From Ravibacter sp037191015 (lineage in GTDB: Bacteria; Bacteroidota; Bacteroidia; Cytophagales; Spirosomataceae): a stretch of DNA of 64,000 nucleotides. Every line of letters starts with the position of its first letter. Position 1 is the stretch's first letter. Where the stretch lies: assembly GCA_037191015.1 (NCBI GenBank), contig JBBCKD010000011.1:1-64000 (forward strand), in the 5' to 3' direction. This document shows positions 53,135-62,065 of this stretch, in pieces. Under the pieces are notes generated by a model, which did no database searches, was not told the origin of the DNA, and worked only from the letters and a program-made list of their open reading frames with translations. A program made the position numbers and the translations under genes.

Positions 53135-53648
53135 GGGAAAGTGTAGCGCGTATTTTTTTTACGAATGAGATCTTCACTTCGACCACTTCGGCGATCTGCT
53201 GATCGGGAAGACCGGTCTTGGTGATCAGGTTTCGTACCAGTAGTTCTTTTTGTGCCAGCTTCTCCTCTGCCCTTCCGGCCTCTCTTTCGATGAATTTGAT
53301 GGTTTCAATGACGCCCATAGTATAATATTGTTGGGTAAGCTGTTCAACGACAGTATCAAATTTAAGATTTATTTCCTGATTTTCAATAAACAGGAAGTTC
53401 TTTAGAAACCCGAGAAAACTCAGGATTTTTTCATGCGGATAGCTGTACCGTAGTAAAGCTTTTGCGATGGTAAGCCGTCCTTCACCGAGCTCTTCATCGG
53501 GTACTTTTCCTTCAGCCAGCGCCTTCTGACAGGCCAGTATCACAAGAGCAAACGGATTTTCCATAGCCAGGAGCTCCGGTTCGGTATGGTCAAAAATATG
53601 GTAGGACCGATATCGGAAATGGATAGAAGTGCTGATAGTCCGGGTTAC
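53127..53648 (-). pseudogene. C-terminal remnant of an Rpn/PD-(D/E)XK transposase-type nuclease
   Basis: An intact ATG-started frame covers 53127-53564 (145 residues). It looks like the C-terminal half of Bacteroidota Rpn-family (recombination-promoting nuclease) proteins: NPFALVILACQKAL, LTIAKALLRYSYPHEKILSFLGFLKNFL and a C-terminal helical tail. The same frame continues upstream of the ATG without a stop to 53648. It reads FRYRSYHIFDHTEPELLAM directly before NPFALV, which also fits the family and has no start codon. The N-terminal nuclease domain is missing, so I treat it as a 5'-truncated gene. It could still make a small protein from the ATG at 53564. Confidence 0.7.
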
Positions 53649-53698
53649 TCAATAAAAGTGTAGAGGCAGAGCGTTTAACCGAATAGATGGAAGAGGGA

Positions 53699-53774
53699 GC
53701 TCTAATCCTCTTTTACTGCCTGCTTCCTCCCGGGCTATTTCAGGAGGAAGCAGGGCAGCAGAGAGGATTAGAGC
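53699..53774 (-). terminator. Long nested hairpin after the PPC-repeat gene
   Basis: An outer 13-bp perfect stem (GCTCTAATCCTCT 53699-53711 with AGAGGATTAGAGC 53762-53774) and an inner 14-16-bp stem (53716-53730 with 53743-53758, one bulge) form one 76-base structure starting 4 bases after the stop of the PPC-repeat gene. It lacks a real U tract on the minus strand. It may terminate transcription or stabilise the 3' end of the mRNA. Confidence 0.6.
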
Positions 53775-53778
53775 ATTC

Positions 53779-56517
53779 TTACCTACTGATCACCACTCTG
53801 AAAGTTTCAGAAACCCCATCGGTTCCGTCAACCTTCAAAAGGTAAACGCCTGCAGGCAGGTGACGCACATCCAGCGACTGCGTAGCGGCATCCAGTGGTG
53901 CCTTCACCTCACGGCCGGCAGCATTGTAGAGCTTAGCAGCCGGGATCCGGCCCGACGTAGCCGCTTTCAGGTACAACCTGTCGGAGACCGGATTGGGGTA
54001 TGCAACCAGCTGTTTTACCTGGCCACTCAGCCTTATGCTCTCGATGGCGCTGTAGGCAAAAGTGCCGTCCAGGTCCACCGATTTGAGCCGGTAGTAGTTA
54101 ACAGATAGAGAAGGGTTGGTGTGGATATAGGTGTAAGACTTAAGGCCTGTATGTTCTCCGACGGCCTTCATTTCCCCGATCTTATTCCACTCCCTGCCGG
54201 TCAGACTGTGTTCTATATCGAAGTGGCTGGCGTTAGCTTCCACGGTAGTAGCCCAGTCGAGACGGACGGAGTTGTTTTCTGAAAGGGATGCTTTGAAGGA
54301 AGCAAGGGTGACGGGGAGGGCGGTGCCGGAGACCTGGATCGTGAAGTTGCCTGTTTCAGCCGCCACACGGGCCGCTGCCGGCGTATTGTTGTACACTCGG
54401 AAATAATAGGTGGTTCCCTCTACCGCATCGGCAATGGTCAGGCTTTCGCTTCCGTCTGCGTCATTTTTACAGGCGATGGAAGCCAGGGATTCACAGCTGC
54501 CGGTGAAGGCTTCGAGCACCAGATTGAAATCGTCGGTATAAGCAGTGACAGTTAGTGCACCGGAAGAAGCAGGCGTTACTTTGTACCAGACATCGTAAGC
54601 ATACCCCGAGCCGCAGGTACCGGCAGGGAGGCTTTCGGTAGCGCCGTTGGTCGTTCCCGGTACCTGGTTACCGTTGGAGATATCAACTGCTGCGGTGCAT
54701 TCGTTGTTGGCGGGGACAGGGGGGGTGAGGATGCAGAGGTTGAAGTTGATCCGGTTGGCGACTCCACTAAAGGCATAATTCGCATAAATCCGTACAAAAT
54801 AGGTGTTACCGACGGTAAGACCGGCAAGATATACCTCATGTGACTGTGCCTGGCTTGATTCGCAAACGATTAATCCTCCCGGTGCCCCTTCTTCTTCCCT
54901 TAATACTTCAATAGTATAAGCCGGGGTATCGCCGTAAGCCAAAGAGACGTTTGATAAATGAATGCTATGAGCAGCATTGGTTGCTTCAAAGGAATACCAG
55001 ACATCATCATCGTTTTCATTCGTATTACAGGCTGATTGTTCGCTTTGGGTAGCTCCGTCCGTGGTACCTGTAGCGGAATTAGTACACGTATTGTTCTCGT
55101 TTACAGCAAGCATTTCTGCATCGGTATATTCGTCGTTGTCAGGAGGATAGACGGGGCTGATGATACAGATATTGAAATTGATACGATCGGCCATGCCGTC
55201 GAAGGCATACTGGGCATATACCCTGACAAAGTAGGTTTCGTTCACAGTAAGTCCTGTCAGCAGTCCTTCGTGCGTAGCTGTATTTCCATTGGAACTGCAC
55301 AATATTCTTTCGCCAGGCTGACCGTCGACGCTGGTGAAAACTTCAATATAATTATTCCGGTTAGTGCCATAAGCCTGGGAAATGGATGACAGGCGGACGA
55401 TATGCGAAGGCCTTGCGGCTGTGAATTTGTACCAGACGTCATCGTCGTTGCCGGCATTGCAGGCTGCTACTGCGCCACTCCGGGTAGCACCGTCGGTCGT
55501 ACCGGCAATGGCATTTTGACAAGCATAATCCTGGTTAACGGTTAATTCCGTAGCACCGGCCGGTCCGTCGTTAGCGGGAGAATTGGGTGGTGTCAGGACC
55601 GAAATATTGAAATTAATGCGATCAGCCACACCGCCAAAAGCATATTCGGCGTATACCCTGACAAAGTAGGTTTCATTCACAGTAAGTCCTGTCAGCAATC
55701 CTTCGTGCATAGCTGTATTTCCATTAGAACTGCACAATATTCTTTCGCCCGGCTGACCGTCGACGCTGGTGAAAACTTCAATATAATTACTCCGGTTAGC
55801 GCCATAGGCCTGGGAAATAGATGACAGGCGGACGATATGCGAGGGCCTTGCGGCTGTGAATTTGTACCAGACGTCATCGTCGTTGCCGGCATTGCAGGCT
55901 GCTACTGTGCTACTCCGGGTAGCACCGTCTGTGGTACCGGGTGTGAAATGTGTCGGGTCATACGCGGTATTGATAGTCAGCGGCGCAGCGCCTGCCTGCT
56001 CGTCGTTAGCGGGAGGATTAGGTGGTGTCAGGATCGAGATATTGAAATTGATACGATCTGGAAGTCCTGACCATGTATAGTAGGCATAGATCCGTACAAA
56101 ATAAGTGTGACCGACCGTCAGTCCGGTAAGAAGCCCTTCCGAAATACTTAAATTACTGCTTGAGCAATGAATTTGTTCGCCGGGAGCATCGCTTACGTTA
56201 GTAAAAGCTTCAATAGTCCGCTCGTTGTACCAACCCGAAGCAGTAGTAACATTCGACAACCTTATAATATGTGAAGCTTTTGTCGCTGTAAATTTGTACC
56301 AGACATCGTCATCATGCGCATTGCTATTACATCCTGGCTGCGCGCTTTGCGTAGCCCCAACCGTCGTCCCGGAGGCTACATTATTGGCTGTATACCCCGG
56401 GTTGACCGTCAGCGCTACCGCCCCTGTATAGTCGTCATTGGCGGGAGCCTGTCCGAACCCGCGGAATCCTGTTAATGACAGGACAAGAAATGATAAAACA
56501 ATAAATTTGTACTTCAT
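53779..56517 (-). CDS. T9SS surface protein with five PPC-like repeats
   Basis: A 912-residue secreted protein. Signal peptide 1-22 (…LTGFRGFGQ). Four similar β-sandwich modules of about 145 residues follow (about 24-165, 168-312, 313-457, 458-600). Each begins PANDDYTGAVAL-like, has DDDVWYKFTA and ends TYFVRIYAxYxFxGxxDRINFNI. A fifth, more typical PPC/DVUA0089-like module lies at about 603-720 (YDVWYKVTPASSGALTV). The C-terminal region has an FnIII-like segment (LDWATTVEANASHFDIEHS) and a T9SS type A sorting domain (LVAYPNPVSDRLYL … FRVVISR). Modules 2 and 3 are nearly identical at DNA level. Function is probably binding or structural. A long hairpin follows the stop. Confidence 0.85.
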   Translation of the reverse strand: MKYKFIVLSFLVLSLTGFRGFGQAPANDDYTGAVALTVNPGYTANNVASGTTVGATQSAQPGCNSNAHDDDVWYKFTATKASHIIRLSNVTTASGWYNERTIEAFTNVSDAPGEQIHCSSSNLSISEGLLTGLTVGHTYFVRIYAYYTWSGLPDRINFNISILTPPNPPANDEQAGAAPLTINTAYDPTHFTPGTTDGATRSSTVAACNAGNDDDVWYKFTAARPSHIVRLSSISQAYGANRSNYIEVFTSVDGQPGERILCSSNGNTAMHEGLLTGLTVNETYFVRVYAEYAFGGVADRINFNISVLTPPNSPANDGPAGATELTVNQDYACQNAIAGTTDGATRSGAVAACNAGNDDDVWYKFTAARPSHIVRLSSISQAYGTNRNNYIEVFTSVDGQPGERILCSSNGNTATHEGLLTGLTVNETYFVRVYAQYAFDGMADRINFNICIISPVYPPDNDEYTDAEMLAVNENNTCTNSATGTTDGATQSEQSACNTNENDDDVWYSFEATNAAHSIHLSNVSLAYGDTPAYTIEVLREEEGAPGGLIVCESSQAQSHEVYLAGLTVGNTYFVRIYANYAFSGVANRINFNLCILTPPVPANNECTAAVDISNGNQVPGTTNGATESLPAGTCGSGYAYDVWYKVTPASSGALTVTAYTDDFNLVLEAFTGSCESLASIACKNDADGSESLTIADAVEGTTYYFRVYNNTPAAARVAAETGNFTIQVSGTALPVTLASFKASLSENNSVRLDWATTVEANASHFDIEHSLTGREWNKIGEMKAVGEHTGLKSYTYIHTNPSLSVNYYRLKSVDLDGTFAYSAIESIRLSGQVKQLVAYPNPVSDRLYLKAATSGRIPAAKLYNAAGREVKAPLDAATQSLDVRHLPAGVYLLKVDGTDGVSETFRVVISR

Positions 56518-56566
56518 ATCAGGTTTGTTTACGATAAAAAAGATAGATAAAACCAGGTGGATTTCG

Positions 56567-58435
56567 CTACCGTATGATTCTGAATTCTACTCTTCTGTTT
56601 TGTTGCCGTCCTGCTTCGTTATTGTTCCCCGCTACAGGTTCTGTCCGGCCATACCCTTTTGCTTTCAGACGTATGCCGCTGTCGCCAATCTGATCCTGCA
56701 AATAATAGAGCACTGAATTTGCTCTGTTCTGAGAAAGCGTGAGGTTAGAGGCATCGTCGCCAACGCTGTCGGTATGGCCGGCAATTTCTACCTTTACAGC
56801 AGGGTTGTCTTTCAGGAAACCGGCAACGCGTTTGAGCTCGGCATATGACCGCCGCAACAGTATAGGGCTTCCGGTATCAAAGAAGATATTGTTTAGTGTC
56901 AGCTTACCGCCTACCTCTGTTGCCGAAACGATCGTGATGGGCGCCAGCGTGATCCGGCTGTTTGCCGTTGAGCTCCCTGAAAGGTCCACTACATGGGAGC
57001 TGGCGATCTGATTCCCCGGCGTAAGCGCAGTAATGCTGTACTCTCTTCCTTTGGGCAGGTACAGAGTGTAGGTTCCGGAAGCATCTGGTTTTACTTCCCC
57101 TATGCGCTCACCTTTTTCCAGGTCGTCTACTATAATTCTCACAAGATTGCTGATGGGCTGCCCGGAAGATGTCAGCCTCCCGGTTATTCCAATCGTATTG
57201 GGAGAAGCCGTCAGGAGGTTTTTAGGATTGTCTGAAGAAAGAATGCTTGTCCCTTCCGTGGGTATTTCTTCTTTTTTTACCTCGCTGAAATTTCCCCAGA
57301 GAAGAAGCTCATACGTTCCTTCCGATCCGGGATTTTGATTGGCTATCGTTAATATCACGCTACTTTTAGCCGCGATCTTAACGGTCTGGTTTTGAAGCCG
57401 CCCGGTAGGGTTGTCGGAAAAATGAGGGCGGAGTGTTTGCCCGTAGGCATCTTGTATTTCGATAGCAGCATTTTGGCTGGTCGAGCGATAGATAAACTCA
57501 AGGTTCCCTTGGTCTGCCGCGATAGAATATTTATGTACAGAAGAATTTTGTCTAAACTCGGAAGTCTGTTTTTGAAATTCACTTTTTATCATTTCGGGAG
57601 ATTTGGCAAGATAGCCTATCACGTTCAATCTGTAATTTCCCCTCGTGTTATGCTCTTCCGGACTAACCCAGATTGTGTAGGCTCCCCTCATGCTGGCCTG
57701 GAGGTTCAGATACTGAATTCCGGTGGATTCTCTCTTGCCTCTGATTACCCGTCCGCCAGGGTCCGTGACTGTCAGACTGATGGGGATTCCTTCTGATTCC
57801 ACGTTTATGTCAAAGTATGTATCAAGATCGGGCTCAAAAGTATAAGCATGATTCCTGGGAGAGAACAGGTTTGATGATGCCCCGCCGCCTCCTTCGGGAT
57901 CAAACGCCGTCGCGGGGGAAGCCCAGATATCGGCAGGTATAGGTTGAATATCGCTTATCGCTCCTTCCACCTCATATCTGAAGGAGCCGATACTGCCCCG
58001 CGGAGCACCTATATAAAGAACATATCGGCCCTCTTCAAGCAGTGTGACTATCCTTTTACCTCCGCGTGTCACCTCGTTGCCTGGGCTGAAAAGGTCATAC
58101 CGCCGTCCCGATTTGGAAATGATGAGACTGCTTGTTCTCAGAACGGATTCCCGCCCGATACTTAATTTTGTATTGGGGTTTTTTACGTAAAATGAATAGG
58201 CGAAATTCCTGGGGGAGAAGGAACCGGCGCCTCCTCCGGCACCATATTCTTTCCATTCTCCACGAATATCCCTGGTATTCGCCGATAGCCCGGAGCCGCC
58301 AATCGGTTCTCCATCGACCGTAATCGCTTCACCTAACGCCTTCCAGAAGCTCCCTTTTTTCTTCTCTTTCGTATCTTGCTGAGAGAAAGCGAAATGAGCA
58401 GTGAAAAATAGGAGGATAAATAAAAGTATTCTCAT
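56567..58435 (-). CDS. OmpA-family outer membrane protein with PPC-like modules
   Basis: A 622-residue protein. Signal peptide 1-18 (…FTAHFAFSQQ). The region about 45-395 has three or so PPC-like β-sandwich units with a recurring SFSPRNFAYSF / LFSPRNHAYTF motif. A CarboxypepD_reg-like module lies at about 400-480 (GRLTSSGQPISNLVRIIVDD). The C-terminal OmpA peptidoglycan-binding domain spans about 500-622 (NNIFFDTGSPILL, VEIAGHTDSVGDDASNLTLSQNRANSV). It links outer membrane or surface material to peptidoglycan. It sits between the PPC-repeat T9SS gene and the C1-peptidase gene on the same strand (49 and 94 bases away). Confidence 0.88.
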   Translation of the reverse strand: MRILLFILLFFTAHFAFSQQDTKEKKKGSFWKALGEAITVDGEPIGGSGLSANTRDIRGEWKEYGAGGGAGSFSPRNFAYSFYVKNPNTKLSIGRESVLRTSSLIISKSGRRYDLFSPGNEVTRGGKRIVTLLEEGRYVLYIGAPRGSIGSFRYEVEGAISDIQPIPADIWASPATAFDPEGGGGASSNLFSPRNHAYTFEPDLDTYFDINVESEGIPISLTVTDPGGRVIRGKRESTGIQYLNLQASMRGAYTIWVSPEEHNTRGNYRLNVIGYLAKSPEMIKSEFQKQTSEFRQNSSVHKYSIAADQGNLEFIYRSTSQNAAIEIQDAYGQTLRPHFSDNPTGRLQNQTVKIAAKSSVILTIANQNPGSEGTYELLLWGNFSEVKKEEIPTEGTSILSSDNPKNLLTASPNTIGITGRLTSSGQPISNLVRIIVDDLEKGERIGEVKPDASGTYTLYLPKGREYSITALTPGNQIASSHVVDLSGSSTANSRITLAPITIVSATEVGGKLTLNNIFFDTGSPILLRRSYAELKRVAGFLKDNPAVKVEIAGHTDSVGDDASNLTLSQNRANSVLYYLQDQIGDSGIRLKAKGYGRTEPVAGNNNEAGRQQNRRVEFRIIR

Positions 58436-58529
58436 TATTTTACTTCTTGTTTATTGTTTAGAAAGGAGTTAAGTGTTAGTCTTCCAGCTCCAAAGCTTTC
58501 AGTGTCTTCATGTCCGACTTTTATCCCGG

Positions 58530-60908
58530 CTAATTCATTCCTGAGTCGGGTATATAATAGGCTTTTCCATCTTTGGTTGCGAGGCACATATTCTCCATTG
58601 TGTCGAAAGAGTTTCTAAATGAAATAGTCTTTTTCCATACCTGATTCCCGTTGGTAATATCAAAAGCCGCTATTTGTCCATCGTCGAACGCATAGACCTT
58701 CGATCCAGCAACCAGCGGTTTCATGAGAACCGATGCCTTGATCTGTTTTTTCCAAACCAGTTTTCCTGTATTGAGATTAATTACGTGTAAATACGTGTTC
58801 TCTCCCATAAATACCCCGGTCTTTTCCATTAGAAGCAGGCAAGCATAAGATCCTGACGCACTCCACTGTCCGCTATGAATCTCCATGCCGCTGGCCTGGT
58901 ATTCCCATAACTTTTTTCCATCGTTCGTGCTCCGGGCTTCAAACCTGGTAGACAAATCGTAAACTATCATGTTATTCACAACCATAAACCTATCATTAAA
59001 TGGTTTTTCAACTTTCCACAGTAGTTTACGAGAGGGGTTTAGTGAATAAGCTTTAAGATAAGTGCTCGAGTTGGCCTCATCAGAATGTGTTACCATGAAA
59101 TTATCGGAAAAGCGGGGGCTTCCGGAAAACAATGCCCCGGCCTCTTCATTGACAAACTCACCTATGGCGCTACCGGTTTGGGGATTCCCTATAAAAAATA
59201 TTCTAGTTCTACTATCCCAACGGCCAACGAAAGCGATTCTTCCATCTTTTGTCAGCCTGAGCCCCGCACTTAAGCCATTGAAATTGCCCTCCGCCAGGCC
59301 TTTAGCATCAATAGACCATTTCACTATTCCCGAAGCAGCATCCATTCCATAAACCGAATTATAAGACTGATATACAATGAGGCCGTCTATTGCTATTGGA
59401 ACGGTTGTTATCGGTTCTGCGCTGCTCCACTTATGCTTGCCATCTTTTATGTCGAATCCCTCCAAGCGACCTCCATTTCCTCGCTGTATAGCAAAAGTAC
59501 TACCGGCAACTACGCCTCCTCTTGGGGCTGCAAGCTCCGAATACTTCAGCCTGGTTCCCGACCAGATCAGAGATCCATCGCCAGGATTAAGTGCATAGAC
59601 ATCACCCGAACTATCCTGTATTAACAGCATATCCCTGTCCACCCCGGAGTTGCTTCCTTTGTTGCCAACTACAATATATTTGGTATCTCCATAAATAATG
59701 TCCGAAACGGTTTGGGCAAATGCCCTGTACCATAGCGTATCTGCCGCCAGCTGCGTAGTAAAAGTGAAAGGATAGGGAGTTCGTTGCACTTCTTCGATAT
59801 AGATGTAATTCGGGATTACCGGCAGTTCACTGCGGCTGTCGGAAATGCAAATCCCCAGCCCTGTAACCGGCGCATCTCCCAGGCTTGTAATAGCGCCGGA
59901 AAAGTCGATCTTCCCGTCAGGGTTCACCTTTGCTTCCCCGGTTTCTACTTTCGGGAGCGTCAGGATGTTGCTGTCGTCGATTACCATAATATATGCTTCT
60001 CTGACAACCTTCGGTATAAGCTCATAGGCTATCCAGATGAAGCCTTTGTTTGCCCATGACGTGCCCCAGGAGTTCTGTACTTTAAATGCTTTACGGTCAT
60101 CGTCATATCCTACGATAACCATGGCGTGCCCACCTTTAACAGTTGACTGCTCTTTCCAGATATATTCGCCCTTTTCGTCTTTATGGGTCAGGTTATAGAA
60201 GTTTTGATCCAGACTGCTGGAAATAATGATGGGATAATCGAAATACAAAAACTTCTTGAAGGTGCTTTCTGTGACGTTTATCCTACCCCAGTCTTTTATT
60301 TTATAGGCGGCAGCTTTTTGCTTCTGCTGGTCATCCGGCTGCGTAAGGTAATCCTTTGCCGTATAAGGCATGTCTGCCCAGGTACACACGCCGGTGTTCT
60401 TTATGAATGCTATTGCGTCTGAGGTAAAAGCTCCCCCGTCTCGCCCCTTGTTTATTTGATTATAAACAAAAGCAGGACTAAACACAGCAGCATCGTCTCG
60501 CTTTCCGGTATTGTCCAGGTAGTTTTGGTTAGCTACGATTTTGTGAAAATAGCTTCGGGCGGCATAAGCCGTAGCCCATCCCGTACAGGAGGCCTGTTGT
60601 CCCTGATTCCCGACTGGCGGCATTTTTGAAGAGAGATCATAGGTTTTAGCGAGTACTGCATCTTTTTGAAGCCGGCCTGCCGCATTCTCCCTGATCAAAG
60701 GCTCCCTGATCAAAGGGATCTTCTCATATTCGGCCGGGTCGAGAAATTCCGAACCTAATCCGACTGTCTCACCTGGAACTACTTTCTCGATCTCCTCCGG
60801 CGGCTTGGGATCTGTAATATCTTTGTCCTTTTTACAGGCCCATAGCAAAACACCTAAAAGGAGGGTATAAAGAGAAATCTTCAGAAGAGGAGAAATGTTA
60901 CGTAACAT
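58530..60908 (-). CDS. Lipoprotein with C1 (papain-like) peptidase and PQQ-like β-propeller
   Basis: A 792-residue lipoprotein. I use the ATG at 60908 because it gives a lipobox (GVLLWAC, Cys25). An in-frame ATG at 61031 would add 41 polar residues. The papain-type domain has Gln102 and Cys108 (GNQGQQASCTGW), His261 (GGHAMVIVGYDDD) and Asn279 (QNSWGTSWANKG), so all catalytic residues are present. From about 430 a PQQ-like/WD-type propeller follows with repeats such as DVYALNPGDGSLIWSG, GFDIKDGKHKWSS, YGMDAASGIVKWS and HVINLNTGKLVWKK. No inhibitory propeptide is evident. It is expected to sit on the periplasmic or outer face of a membrane; the propeller may present substrate or bind sugar or protein. 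A 15-bp in-frame tandem duplication lies in the linker (60687-60716). Confidence 0.87.
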   Translation of the reverse strand: MLRNISPLLKISLYTLLLGVLLWACKKDKDITDPKPPEEIEKVVPGETVGLGSEFLDPAEYEKIPLIREPLIRENAAGRLQKDAVLAKTYDLSSKMPPVGNQGQQASCTGWATAYAARSYFHKIVANQNYLDNTGKRDDAAVFSPAFVYNQINKGRDGGAFTSDAIAFIKNTGVCTWADMPYTAKDYLTQPDDQQKQKAAAYKIKDWGRINVTESTFKKFLYFDYPIIISSSLDQNFYNLTHKDEKGEYIWKEQSTVKGGHAMVIVGYDDDRKAFKVQNSWGTSWANKGFIWIAYELIPKVVREAYIMVIDDSNILTLPKVETGEAKVNPDGKIDFSGAITSLGDAPVTGLGICISDSRSELPVIPNYIYIEEVQRTPYPFTFTTQLAADTLWYRAFAQTVSDIIYGDTKYIVVGNKGSNSGVDRDMLLIQDSSGDVYALNPGDGSLIWSGTRLKYSELAAPRGGVVAGSTFAIQRGNGGRLEGFDIKDGKHKWSSAEPITTVPIAIDGLIVYQSYNSVYGMDAASGIVKWSIDAKGLAEGNFNGLSAGLRLTKDGRIAFVGRWDSRTRIFFIGNPQTGSAIGEFVNEEAGALFSGSPRFSDNFMVTHSDEANSSTYLKAYSLNPSRKLLWKVEKPFNDRFMVVNNMIVYDLSTRFEARSTNDGKKLWEYQASGMEIHSGQWSASGSYACLLLMEKTGVFMGENTYLHVINLNTGKLVWKKQIKASVLMKPLVAGSKVYAFDDGQIAAFDITNGNQVWKKTISFRNSFDTMENMCLATKDGKAYYIPDSGMN
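60687..60716 (-). repeat. 15-bp tandem duplication in the lipoprotein linker
   Basis: CTCCCTGATCAAAGG occurs twice in direct tandem (60687-60701 and 60702-60716). In the protein it gives the doubled pentapeptide PLIRE-PLIRE between the lipobox and the peptidase domain. It keeps the reading frame. Confidence 0.9.
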
Positions 60909-61253
60909 CCGAATGTTGTTCAATATTAAAGAGATCGGGGAAAGGGAGATCTTCCGTTTCAGGCTCAAATTATCACGAACGCGTACGTTCCTCCAATCTC
61001 CTTCCGACAATCCGCCCATACTTTCCGACATTCCACCCTGCTGCGCGGAATTTTTTTTACTGTTTTAGAATTTTTTTGGAGGTATATTGGGGAATATGTC
61101 GCGCCGGAGGTATACGACAAATTGAAAGAACCTTCCGATATTTTTGCCATTCTTTCGGACTTTTGACTTATATGGTATAGCGAGGGAAGGGCCGGCGTGG
61201 CCGGATCACGCCTGACGAGCGGCCCGGAGACTGGCAAATAGCAGCCGGATGTA

Positions 61254-61261
61254 CTATTTTT
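61254..61261 (+). promoter_or_regulatory. Possible -7 element of the response regulator gene
   Basis: TATTTTTG (61254-61261) matches TAnnTTTG and lies 36 bases before the ATG. No TTG is found 17-23 bases upstream, so it may need an activator or be spurious. Confidence 0.35.
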
Positions 61262-61297
61262 GCCCGTATACTTTTTCTGCTTTTCAACGTAGCATAC

Positions 61298-62062
61298 ATG
61301 AAAATACTCATCGTTGAGGACGACTTACTTACTTCCGGGCTATTATTAAAACATCTTGAAGAAGCAGGTCATGAAGTGACCGGCAGAGTCCGGACCTTTT
61401 CAGATGCCATTAAAAGCCTGCGGAAAAGTCCGCCTGATTTTGCTATTCTCGACATTTCCCTGGGAAGCGATAAAAACACAGATGGGATCGAGCTGGCCAA
61501 CTGGATCGGCGACTTCCTTCATATTCCGTTCCTGTTCCTTACCGGCCGGGATTCGCCTCCGGCCGAAGCTGCGCTGACCCAATCGTACGGCTACATCAAA
61601 AAGCCTTACGACAAAGAGCAACTGCTGATCCAGATCAGGTTTATCCGGGACCGTTTTTGGGAAAACCAGGAAAACGGGCATCACCGCCAGGTTCCGGACA
61701 GCGTTTACCTGCATGTCAACGGTGATTATAGACAGGTGCGTTTTGAAGATCTTTTATATGTACAGGCAAACAGGGGCAAAGTCATTGTACATACAATCTC
61801 AACTGCTGAGGCGCCTTATGTCATCGGCACGCACCTGGGCGATATATCACGGTTTTTTACGCACCCGCTGCTGGTATCCGTGCCGCCGTCCTTTATTATC
61901 AATCGCCAGTATATAAATTCGATTAAAGGCAATGACGTAGAGCTTCGGGCCGGGAGTAAAACACAAACTGTAAGCTTATCGGCAAAAGCTAGGAAGCTGC
62001 TGATTGAAAAGGTGAATGTTGTTAAAACCAAGTCTAAAAATACCGAAGAGACTGAATTATAG
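61298..62062 (+). CDS. LytTR-type response regulator
   Basis: A 254-residue two-component response regulator. The receiver domain spans 1-120 with acidic pocket E7/D8/D9 (IVEDDLL), phosphoacceptor D52 (FAILDISLG), T82 (FLTGRD) and K101 (IKKPYDK). A LytTR DNA-binding domain follows at about 140-245 (RFEDLLYVQANRGKVIVHT, LVSVPPSFIINRQYINSI). It lies 3 bases before the histidine kinase gene and is divergent from the C1-peptidase lipoprotein gene, so it may control the surface genes at 53.8-60.9 kb. That is an inference from position. Confidence 0.93.
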   Translation: MKILIVEDDLLTSGLLLKHLEEAGHEVTGRVRTFSDAIKSLRKSPPDFAILDISLGSDKNTDGIELANWIGDFLHIPFLFLTGRDSPPAEAALTQSYGYIKKPYDKEQLLIQIRFIRDRFWENQENGHHRQVPDSVYLHVNGDYRQVRFEDLLYVQANRGKVIVHTISTAEAPYVIGTHLGDISRFFTHPLLVSVPPSFIINRQYINSIKGNDVELRAGSKTQTVSLSAKARKLLIEKVNVVKTKSKNTEETEL

Positions 62063-62065
62063 CAG

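Noticed and set aside
55257..55892. Regular repeats as a possible CRISPR array
   Set aside because: The period is about 435 bases, in frame with protein modules, and there are no short repeats with unique spacers.
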